A program made the translations under genes and the position numbers. A stretch of 64,000 bases of DNA from Clostridium yunnanense. GTDB lineage: Bacteria > Bacillota > Clostridia > Clostridiales > Clostridiaceae. Shown here piece after piece: positions 37,305-45,800 of the stretch; position 1 is the stretch's first letter, and the number at the start of each line of letters is the position of its first letter. Location: the NCBI RefSeq assembly GCF_016595795.1, contig NZ_JAENHN010000055.1:1-64000 (forward strand), written 5' to 3'. The notes beneath the pieces were generated by a model that worked only from the letters and a program-made list of their open reading frames with translations, was not told the DNA's origin and made no database searches.

Positions 37305-38591
37305 TTGGATTTTTATAGTCCTAGTGAAAAAATAAGACTTATGAGAAAACGATTTAGAATTAACCAAGCTGAGATTGAAGGAGTCAATATGACAAGAGCC
37401 TTCATAAGCATGATGGAGAGCGGAAAAAGAACTGTAAGTAAAGCAAGTTCCAAAGCTTTAGCTGAAAAGTTTAATGAAATAGGAAAAAGAATTTCTGTCA
37501 ACTTAGATTTAGATGATGAATACTTTTCAAGGCAGCCAGATGAGGATGCTAGGTTTTATTGTGAAGAAGAGTTACATAAAGATAATAATCATAAAAAGCT
37601 TGAAGCACTTATAAAAATAGCTAAAGAGTTCAAATTAGATGATTTATTGGCTAGAATATATAAAATAGACGGGGATAAGTATTTTGAAGAAAAGGAATAT
37701 ACCAAGGCATTCATGAGTTTAAGCAATGCTCTTGGTAAATATAAAGAACTTAAAGATGATAGGGCTCAGGCTAGCATTTATAATAGCATGGGAACTTGTA
37801 AAACTAGAATGAATGAATATGAAGAAGCTATATTTTATTATAAACAGGCTTCAAGTTACGCTCATGAAATGGGAGATATAGCTGTATACTCGAAAGCAAA
37901 CTACAACCTTTCGGTAGCCTATTATCATATTGAAGCATATGAAAAAAGTATAGATACTATTGATAAGAATATATTGAGTGAGGGTAGAAGGGCTATAATA
38001 GATGATACAATTAGAATCAATGCAAAGGTAATGAGAGCGGTTAGCCTTTACGATTTTGGAAAAGAAAAGGATGCTGTTCAAGAGTATTTTGAGATAATTG
38101 AGCAAATTAGAGATAATGATGAAGTTTTGCTTTCTGTTGTATACAATAACTTAGGAAGATATTATCTTAAAATTAATGAATTCCAACAAAGTTTGAAATA
38201 TATTACTGAGTCTCAGAGGCTAAAGAGTAAGGTTAACAAACAAACATTGCCAAATACGTTAAACAATAAAGGCCAAGTATTCTTTAAACAAGGATTTTAC
38301 GATGAAAGTATAATGCTTTTTGAATTGGCTATAGATATAGCAGAAGAATACAAGCAATTTGATATGCTTTTTGAGAATTATAGGGATTTGGTGAAGATAT
38401 ACGAATCAAGAAATGATTTGGATAAAATAAAAGCTTCTATGGATAGATTTTTAAGTACTCTAGATCAATATGACATTGAAAATGGTAAGAGTTATGCGCT
38501 TTATAAACTTGCAGAAGTATCTGCAAAACAAGGAGAGAGTATCACGTCTATAGAGTATTTGAGAAAGTTAGAACCATTACTAATAAAATAA
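37305..38591 (+). CDS. RRNPP-type quorum-sensing regulator (XRE helix-turn-helix + TPR)
   Basis: A cytoplasmic peptide-responsive regulator of 428 residues. The N-terminal helix-turn-helix (about 4-62: SPSEKIRLMRKRFRINQAEI...MTRAFISMMESGKR) is followed by tetratricopeptide repeats from about 95 to the end, with typical lines such as ASIYNSMGTCKTRMNEYEEA and LPNTLNNKGQVFFKQGFYDE. This is the layout of NprR/PlcR-like receptors, where an imported oligopeptide binds the TPR superhelix and changes DNA binding. The start is TTG with GGGGGG 6 bases before it. A 44-residue exported peptide gene begins 80 bases downstream in the same direction, the usual place for the cognate signal. The pairing is inferred from layout. 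Confidence 0.88.
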   Translation: MDFYSPSEKIRLMRKRFRINQAEIEGVNMTRAFISMMESGKRTVSKASSKALAEKFNEIGKRISVNLDLDDEYFSRQPDEDARFYCEEELHKDNNHKKLEALIKIAKEFKLDDLLARIYKIDGDKYFEEKEYTKAFMSLSNALGKYKELKDDRAQASIYNSMGTCKTRMNEYEEAIFYYKQASSYAHEMGDIAVYSKANYNLSVAYYHIEAYEKSIDTIDKNILSEGRRAIIDDTIRINAKVMRAVSLYDFGKEKDAVQEYFEIIEQIRDNDEVLLSVVYNNLGRYYLKINEFQQSLKYITESQRLKSKVNKQTLPNTLNNKGQVFFKQGFYDESIMLFELAIDIAEEYKQFDMLFENYRDLVKIYESRNDLDKIKASMDRFLSTLDQYDIENGKSYALYKLAEVSAKQGESITSIEYLRKLEPLLIK

Positions 38592-38635
38592 TTTATAAAG
38601 TTTTTCAATATAATGTAATATAAACCAAAATGTAG

Positions 38636-38641
38636 TATAAT
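38636..38641 (+). promoter_or_regulatory. Candidate -10 box before the peptide gene
   Basis: A consensus TATAAT 30 bases before the peptide start, inside the 80-base gap after the regulator. No consensus -35 is present, which would fit a promoter needing an activator, possibly the adjacent regulator. This is inference. Confidence 0.3.
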
Positions 38642-38671
38642 AGTAACATATATTAAAAGGGGTGATTGGGA

Positions 38672-38806
38672 ATGAAAAACAAAATCATAAAAGTTATGTT
38701 AAGTGCTCTTATTATGGCAGTGGTTGCTATTCCTGTTATAGGAAATGCTGCTTCAAACCTACATGGTGGCATAGTTACTACAGAAGCTCCACAGACAGTA
38801 TACTAA
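38672..38806 (+). CDS. Exported 44-residue signalling propeptide (Phr/NprX-like)
   Basis: A frame too short for usual gene calling: ATG at 38672, stop TAA at 38804-38806. The product has a basic start (MKNKIIK), a hydrophobic core (VMLSALIMAVVAIPVIG) and a probable signal peptidase site after GNAA, leaving SNLHGGIVTTEAPQTVY. AAGGGGTGAT lies just before the ATG, a better ribosome site than many large genes here have. A perfect terminator follows at once (38821-38862), closing the regulator-peptide unit. In RRNPP systems such propeptides are secreted, trimmed to 5-10 residues, usually from the C-terminal end, and re-imported by an oligopeptide permease. The exact mature peptide cannot be told; a C-terminal segment such as TEAPQTVY is the first guess. 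Confidence 0.8.
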   Translation: MKNKIIKVMLSALIMAVVAIPVIGNAASNLHGGIVTTEAPQTVY

Positions 38807-38820
38807 AATTAATTATGTGA

Positions 38821-38862
38821 AAAAGCTAGAAAGTATAATTATAGTGCTTTCTAGCTTTTTTT
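38821..38862 (+). terminator. Perfect terminator after the peptide gene
   Basis: AAAAGCTAGAAAG (38821-38833) pairs with CTTTCTAGCTTTT (38847-38859), followed by further T. Confidence 0.92.
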
Positions 38863-39586
38863 TGTATATAAATTCTATTTAACTTACATCATAAAGTAAT
38901 AATATAAAGTATCATTACTTTAGTATTTTTATGAATAAAACTTATTCTACTACAAGAATTTCTTAACTTATTATTTCTTAGTATTTAGAATGATTCTAAT
39001 ATAGTTTTAAAATTTAGAAACAAAGAAAAAAATTGTTGTATCTAAAGATACGATGAAGTTCTTTTGATGAAAAACATAACTGCATACTTGTACAAATGTT
39101 AATAAAAACATTGAATATGTGTCTGATTAGTTGTAAAATTATAACATAATACAAATGTCTAAAAATTAAGAAACATAATAAATCACTTTTTGTGATACTC
39201 TAATATACTTTAATCTTAGCTACACCAATATTAGTAAAAGTATCCTTATAAATATCCGATCTATTAATAGTAATATCTCATAGTAATGATCTCAATAATT
39301 TTTTATAATTCATTAAGCGTCTCATGTTTGAGACTAAATCTTCTTAAACAATAAGTATTCTAATGAGTTCTATTTAGTATTCAAAATAATTTTATTCATT
39401 AAAATAAATTATTACGGAGGTGATTATTAAGTATAGGGTTCTATTACGAAAACTTAAGTTATGCATGTTCGAAAATCGTGGCTACTGAGGGGTTTCGCGG
39501 CATGAATAACTTAATAGTTGAAGTTGGAACCATATAAGTACACGGCATTTCAGTATAATAATTAAATATATTTGTGAGGTGTAAAG
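38863..39586. other. Intergenic region before the beta-helix enzyme gene
   Basis: About 720 bases. It holds a palindromic element (39454-39519) and, just before it, a full-length anti-SD match GGAGGTGATT at 39416-39425 with no start codon at a useful distance. The left 550 bases are AT-rich with nothing that I can name. Confidence 0.5.
39454..39519. repeat. Palindromic element with inner hairpin
   Basis: TTAAGTTATGCATG (39454-39467) pairs with CATGAATAACTTAA (39501-39514) at 13 of 14 positions; CGAAA and TTTCG form an inner stem. The right arm and its flank (ATAACTTAATAGTTGAAGTT) recur with few changes near 12314-12340. Confidence 0.55.
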
Positions 39587-42500
39587 ATGCGAAGAAAAAG
39601 TAAAAAGATCTTATCGCTAATGATAACCTTTACTATGTTTATTTGTTTATTCATAGGAATAAGTCGTACTACTAGAGCAGCACAAGTAAATATAGCATTA
39701 AACAAAGTTGCTACTGCATCGTCATATTTAGGGGGAAATATACCAGCAGCAGCCTTTGATAGTAATACAAACACTAGATATGAATCAGCTTTTAGTGACC
39801 CTCAATGGATTTCAGTAGATTTAGGGGCAAGTTATAACGTAACTGGAGTAAAACTAAACTGGGAAACTGCAGCAGGCAAAGACTATAAGATACAAGTATC
39901 AGTAGACAATGTAAGCTGGCAGGATGCTTATACAAAAACTGGTGGAACAGGCGGAGTTGAAGATATAACCTTCTCTTCTAGTAAAACAGGAAGGTACGTA
40001 AGAATGTACGGAACAGCAAGAACTACAGGGTATGGGTACTCTTTATGGGAGTTTGAGGTATATGGAACAGCTGTAAATCCAGATACAAACATTAATGTAG
40101 CTTTAAATAAAAGTGCCACAGCTTCGTCTTATCAAGGAGGAAACACAGCAACGTTAGCTTTTGATAGTGACAATGCAAATACCAGATGGGAATCAGCTTC
40201 TAGTGATCCTCAATGGGTATCAGTTGACCTTGGTTCCTCCTATACAGTTACAGGAGTTAAGCTTATTTGGGAAACTGCAGCAGGCAAAGACTATAAGATA
40301 CAAGTATCAGTAGACAATGTAAGCTGGCAGGATGCCTATACAAAGACAGGAGGCACTGGTGGTACTGAAAATATAACTTTCTCTGATGCTAAGATAGGAA
40401 GATATGTAAGGATGTACGGAACGGCAAGAACTACAGGTTATGGATATTCTTTATGGGGATTTGAGGTATATGGTACAGGAAGTACTAATGTTAGTAAAGT
40501 AGCATTACCTTCAATAACTCCTCCAACAGGAAGCTACACTTCTTCACAATCGGTTTCAATAACTGATAGCACTCAAGGTGCAACTATAAGATATACCACA
40601 GATGGATCAAACCCAACCTCTTCAACTGGAAGTATATATTCAGTTCCTTTCACAGTATCAGCTACCACCACAGTAAAGGCAATAGCTTATAAAGCTGGTA
40701 TGAGTGATTCTGATATCTCATCTTCAACTATAACTATTGGAAACTCAGCTTTAAGTGCTCCTACTGGACTAACGGTTACAGGAACCACTAATACCTCTGT
40801 AAGTTTAGTTTGGTCAAAGGTTACTGGAGCTGACCGCTATAATGTATATCGTTCTTTCAGTGGCAGTGGGCCTTTTACAAAGGTTAATACTTCTGCTGTG
40901 ACAACAAATAGCTATACTGATTCCAAGCTAGATAATGCAACCTACTACTACAAGGTTTCAGCTATAAACTCTACTGGAGAGTCAGCTTTATCCTCAGTAG
41001 TTCAAGCTGCAACTAGCATAGATTTTGGGCCAAATGTAATCATATTTGATCCATCCATGTCTGCGGCAGATGTTCAAAATACTTGTACTAATATATTTAC
41101 AAAGCAAGAATCTAATCAATTTGGTACAGATAGATATGCACTTTTATTTAAGCCAGGTTCTTACAATGCAGTGGTTAGAGTAGGCTTCTACACTCAAGTA
41201 GCAGGACTTGGTCAAAGACCAGACGATGTTAATGTATCTGGTGGAATAGGAGTTGATGCAGGGTGGATGGCAGGGAATGCTACCTGCAACTTCTGGCGTT
41301 CCTGTGAAAATATCTCCATAACACCATCAACTGGTGAGACTAAATGGGCTGTATCTCAGGCTGCACCTCTAAGAAGGGTTCACATTAAAGGAAACCTATC
41401 TTTATTTGATGGAGGTTGGTCTAGTGGAGGATTCTTATCAGATTCTTTGATAGATGGTATTGTAATACCAGGTTCTCAGCAGCAATGGTTTTCAAGAAAT
41501 GATAAATGGGCCAGATGGGATGGCGGAGTTTGGAACATGGTCTTCACAGGGGTAACAAATGCTCCTTCAGGAACTTGGCCAGCAAACCCTATAACAGTAG
41601 TAAATCAAACTCCTGTAGTTAGAGAAAAACCATTCTTAACCATAGACAGTTCAGGAAAGTATAGTGTTTTTGTACCTGCACTTCAAACAAATTCTCAAGG
41701 AATAACTTGGGCAAATGGACAGTCACAAGGTCAATATCTAGCTATGGATCAGTTTTATATAGCTCATCCAGAAACCTCTACTGCTGCAAGTATAAATGCA
41801 GCCTTAAGCCAAGGTAAAAACCTAATATTTACTCCAGGTATATATCATATTAATGATACCCTAAGAGTAACTAACCCTAATACTGTTATACTTGGTCTCG
41901 GCTATGCAACTATTCAACCAGATAACGGCGTGGTTGCAATGTCAGTGGCAGATGTAGACGGTGTAAATATATCAGGATTACTTTTTGATGCAGGAGCAGT
42001 AAGCTCACCACTTCTTATGGAAGTTGGAGAAGCTGGAAGCGCTAAGGATCATTCTGCAAACCCAACGTCTCTAAGTGATCTTTTCTTTAGAGTAGGCGGA
42101 GCTGGTGTTGGAAAGGCTGATACTTGCCTAAAGATAAATAGCAATAACGTAATAGGAGATGACTTCTGGATATGGAGAGCAGACCACGGCGCAGGTGTTG
42201 GATGGACTTCTAATACTGCAACAAATGGGCTTATAGTAAATGGAAACAACGTAACTATATACGCTCTAATGGTTGAACACTTCTTAAAGTATCAAACTAT
42301 ATGGAACGGTAACGGAGGAAGAACCTACTTCTATCAAAGTGAGATTCCATACGATGTTCCAGATCAAGCAAGCTGGATGTCAGGAAGTACAAAAGGCTAT
42401 GCATCCTATAAGGTTGCAGATACTGTAACCTCGCATGAAGCTTATGGTCTTGGAGTTTACAGCTACTTCTTGAATCCAAATATAGTTCTTAATAGTGCTA

Positions 42501-42649
42501 TAGAAGTACCGAATAATGCAAATGTAAAAGTCAGAGATGCCTGCAGTGTATACTTAGCTGGATATGGTGAGATAACTCATATTGTAAATAACACTGGTGC
42601 AACAGCTAACTCTGCAAGCTATAGACAGACCTTAACTCAATATCCATAA
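39587..42649 (+). CDS. Secreted multidomain beta-helix protein, probable glucan-active enzyme
   Basis: An exported protein of 1020 residues. A signal peptide (about 1-31, ending TTRAA) is followed by two F5/8-type C (CBM32-like) modules (about 32-160 and 170-300, each ending YGYSLWxFEVYGT), a chitobiase C-terminal-like domain (about 306-385, RYTTDGSNPTSS), a fibronectin type III domain (about 388-475) and a large right-handed beta-helix domain (about 478-1020) with NQFGTDRYALLFKPGSY, SQAAPLRRVHIKGNL, YAVADVDG-type strands and QTIWNGNGGRTYFYQSE. Homologues of this last domain in actinobacteria and Paenibacillus are often labelled adenylyl cyclase, with no cyclase motif; GH55-like beta-helix glucanases are the nearest sensible comparison. 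It lies next to a GH81 glucanase. The GAGGTG ribosome site is good. The catalytic residues are not identified. Confidence 0.85.
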   Translation: MRRKSKKILSLMITFTMFICLFIGISRTTRAAQVNIALNKVATASSYLGGNIPAAAFDSNTNTRYESAFSDPQWISVDLGASYNVTGVKLNWETAAGKDYKIQVSVDNVSWQDAYTKTGGTGGVEDITFSSSKTGRYVRMYGTARTTGYGYSLWEFEVYGTAVNPDTNINVALNKSATASSYQGGNTATLAFDSDNANTRWESASSDPQWVSVDLGSSYTVTGVKLIWETAAGKDYKIQVSVDNVSWQDAYTKTGGTGGTENITFSDAKIGRYVRMYGTARTTGYGYSLWGFEVYGTGSTNVSKVALPSITPPTGSYTSSQSVSITDSTQGATIRYTTDGSNPTSSTGSIYSVPFTVSATTTVKAIAYKAGMSDSDISSSTITIGNSALSAPTGLTVTGTTNTSVSLVWSKVTGADRYNVYRSFSGSGPFTKVNTSAVTTNSYTDSKLDNATYYYKVSAINSTGESALSSVVQAATSIDFGPNVIIFDPSMSAADVQNTCTNIFTKQESNQFGTDRYALLFKPGSYNAVVRVGFYTQVAGLGQRPDDVNVSGGIGVDAGWMAGNATCNFWRSCENISITPSTGETKWAVSQAAPLRRVHIKGNLSLFDGGWSSGGFLSDSLIDGIVIPGSQQQWFSRNDKWARWDGGVWNMVFTGVTNAPSGTWPANPITVVNQTPVVREKPFLTIDSSGKYSVFVPALQTNSQGITWANGQSQGQYLAMDQFYIAHPETSTAASINAALSQGKNLIFTPGIYHINDTLRVTNPNTVILGLGYATIQPDNGVVAMSVADVDGVNISGLLFDAGAVSSPLLMEVGEAGSAKDHSANPTSLSDLFFRVGGAGVGKADTCLKINSNNVIGDDFWIWRADHGAGVGWTSNTATNGLIVNGNNVTIYALMVEHFLKYQTIWNGNGGRTYFYQSEIPYDVPDQASWMSGSTKGYASYKVADTVTSHEAYGLGVYSYFLNPNIVLNSAIEVPNNANVKVRDACSVYLAGYGEITHIVNNTGATANSASYRQTLTQYP

Positions 42650-42692
42650 GCGTAGACTTTCAATTAAAAATAGGCCATGTTTAACAGTGTTA

Positions 42693-42776
42693 TTGGAATT
42701 AATTGGTTATACAGAAGACGCTATATGAGTGAGCTAATAGAATTAAAACGTCGGATGATTAACCAATTAATTTCAA
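42693..42776. repeat. Long intergenic inverted repeat between the two enzyme genes
   Basis: TTGGAATTAATTGGTTAT (42693-42710) pairs with ATTAACCAATTAATTTCAA (42758-42776) with about two mismatches; the loop has a small GACG/CGTC stem. No T run follows, so it may be an operator or an RNA structure rather than a terminator. Confidence 0.5.
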
Positions 42777-42817
42777 CATAATAATTAAGCAGACCCAAAA
42801 TTTAAGGGGGAACAATT

Positions 42818-45800
42818 ATGATTGGAAGGTCAAAATCAAGTCGGAAAATATGTAAAAGACTTTTAAGTCTATTTAGTATAGCCGCTTTTATGGTTACTAT
42901 GGATACTTCTTTAACTGTTAGGCCAGTAAAAGCAGCTACAGCTTACCTTTTATCAGCCAATAGACCCTGCTATGCTTCTACTGTAAATGGAGGGGATGTA
43001 GCAACTAGAGCTACCGACGGTGATATAAATACAGCCTGGGGAGCAGCATGGAATGTGGACAATCAATGGATCGACATAGACTTAGGAGTATCGGCGTCAG
43101 TAAGTCGTGTAGTATTAAAATGGCAAAGTCCTAATACCTATGCCACAAAGTATAGGATTCAGGTGTCTAATGATGAACTAAACTGGCAGACCATATATAC
43201 TCAGGACAATGGTACTGGAGGTACTAGAGTACCAGATGTTAATGGAAATCCATATTGTGTTGAAGATCTAACAGTTACAGGTACTGGACGTTATGTACGT
43301 ATGTATGCACCAAAATGTGTATCTGGTTATGGTGCAGCTTTGTATGAATTTGAGGTTTATGGTACTGGTGGAGTAAATCCAGCACCAAAAACTACAGTAA
43401 ACCTAGCAAAGAATAAGGCAGTTACTGTATCCTCCTATCTACAACCCTGGTGGTCAAAGGATTCTAATGGAAATGTGGTAACACCATTAACAGGAGCTCA
43501 AGCAGTGGATGGAAACCCAGCGAGCTATTGGCTTTCAGATACTGGAAGCGATCCAAATGGTCAGTGGCTTCAGGTTGATCTTGGTCAAAGTTATACTATT
43601 GGTGAGGTAGATATAACCTGGGATGCAGAGTTTGGTAGAGTATACGATCTTCAGGTGTCAAGTGACGGTCAAAACTGGACTACTGTGTATAGACAGGTTC
43701 ACGGTACTGGTGAAGCAGAGAAGATTCCTATGTATGCTACAGGACGGTATGTGAAGATGAAAGGAATCGCTATGGGAAGAGGCTCAGGATATTCTATCCA
43801 TGAATTTCAGGTGCTTCAATATGTAGATGGTGATCCAAAGCCTATCTATACAATTCCAGCACTTCCAGCACCTAAAACAGTGCAAATGGGACAGGGAAGC
43901 TATTTAACAGATGATGTGACTTTAGCACAGCCAAGAGATCCAAAGTATATAACAAGTAACGTTAAGGCGCCAATACCATCAAACGACTGGTGGACTTCTG
44001 TTATATATACTAGACTAAGTGATGGAATGCCGGCACTACCTTTAATGTATAAATATTTTGAAACTGGACTTGGTTTTTATTACGCTAGTGATATTTTTAC
44101 CGCACCAAATGATGGCGGCATGGATACTAAGTTTAACAATATGGATCTTACTATAAATTCAAGCAGTATAGTAAAAACTCCTGAAGCAAGACTAGATGGA
44201 TATGGAGATTACTCAGCAAGTATTGTGTTCAGTGATGACAGCACTGCAAAGATGAAATCAACCTTAGTAAAAGGATCTCCTTATGTTTATAATACCTTCT
44301 TAGACCCAAGCTCCGTAGAAATATCCAGTGGTGCAATAGTAGGATTATTTGATGACAACAACAATCCGGTGCTTGCTGAGGATGGATCATCAATAACTGC
44401 GGATCATGTAGGCATCGAAGTTAAGAATACAAACACTGCTCCAGTAAGTCAAACTGTAACTCATGATTACGGAATATTTGCTCCAGCAGGCACAGTATTC
44501 ACAAGGTCTGGAAGTAAGATAAAGATAAATCTAGGAAGTGGGCAGAACTATTTATCTGTTGGGCTTCTTACAAAAAGAACTGATTTAAATTATGTATATC
44601 AGCATGCTTATGCCTTTGTATCGAATACCTCTGCATCCTACAATTACGATATGGCTTCAGCAAATGTAAATACTACCTTTACAGACACTGTAGATTTAAA
44701 GCGTACGGGTTTTTCTTCAAGTCCACTAATGGCTCTATTCCCTACTCAGTGGAAATACACAACAGCTACCTTTGCAGCTCCAGTGTATAAATCTGCAAGA
44801 GGTACCATGAAGGTGCTAGAAGGAAATACCTTTAAAACTACCGTTAAGTTCAATGGCATAACACCATCCTTTGGTGAACCTACAGAGTCAGGTTCTTATA
44901 ATAAAACTCAGATGTTAGCTTATTTAAATACCTTCAAGCAAAGTGTCACAAAGGATTATTGGGTGGCAGACCCATATTGGCAGGGTAAAAAGCTTCATCC
45001 TTTAGCTATGGGTATACTTATATCTCAGCAGCTTGGAAATTATGAGACTAGAGATCAATTTATAAGTATATTAAGAAAGATTTTGGTCAATTGGTTTACC
45101 TATAGTGGAACAGATGATAACCCATATTATATGTATTACTCAAAGGATTGGGGTACTTTAATAGGTCAAGGTGGAGATCACGGAATGGGTATAAACCTTT
45201 CAGACCATCACTTTTTATGGGGATACTTTACCTTTGCAGCAGGAGTATTAGCTGCCTATGATAAGGACTTTGTAACTAACTATGGAGGCATGGTGGAGCA
45301 GCTTTTAAGAGATTCTCAAAACCCATCTAGAACAGATACTATGTATCCATTTATGAGGAATTTTGATCCGTACGAAGGTCACTCTTGGGCAGGAGGTTAT
45401 GGAGACAATCAGAGTGGAAACAATCAAGAGTCTTCTTCAGAGGCAACCTTTGCCTGGGCAGGAGAATATCTATGGGGACTTGCTACAGGAAATAATACCT
45501 TTAGAGATGCTGGAATATGGGGCTTTACCTCAGAGGTAAATGCTATAGAACAATATTGGTTTAACTATGATAAAGATAACTGGGCTAGTGACTATGACCC
45601 GGGATGTGTTGGAATGGTATGGGGTTCAGCCTACACCTACGGCACTTATTTCTCTGGAAACCCAAGCTGTATCTATGGAATACACTGGCTGCCTGTGTCG
45701 CCAGTACTAACTTATCTAGGTTATAAACCAGATATTGCAGCAACAATATATAGTGCATATAGAAAAGATGAGGATGCATATCAAGCAAAGCTTGCAGCTG

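Noticed and set aside
18210-38806. The 44-residue peptide as precursor for the radical SAM enzyme
   Set aside because: They are 19 kb apart, and the peptide has an ordinary signal peptide and sits behind an HTH-TPR regulator, so a quorum-sensing role fits better.
39587-42649. Adenylyl cyclase
   Set aside because: No cyclase catalytic motif; the protein is secreted and has carbohydrate-binding modules.
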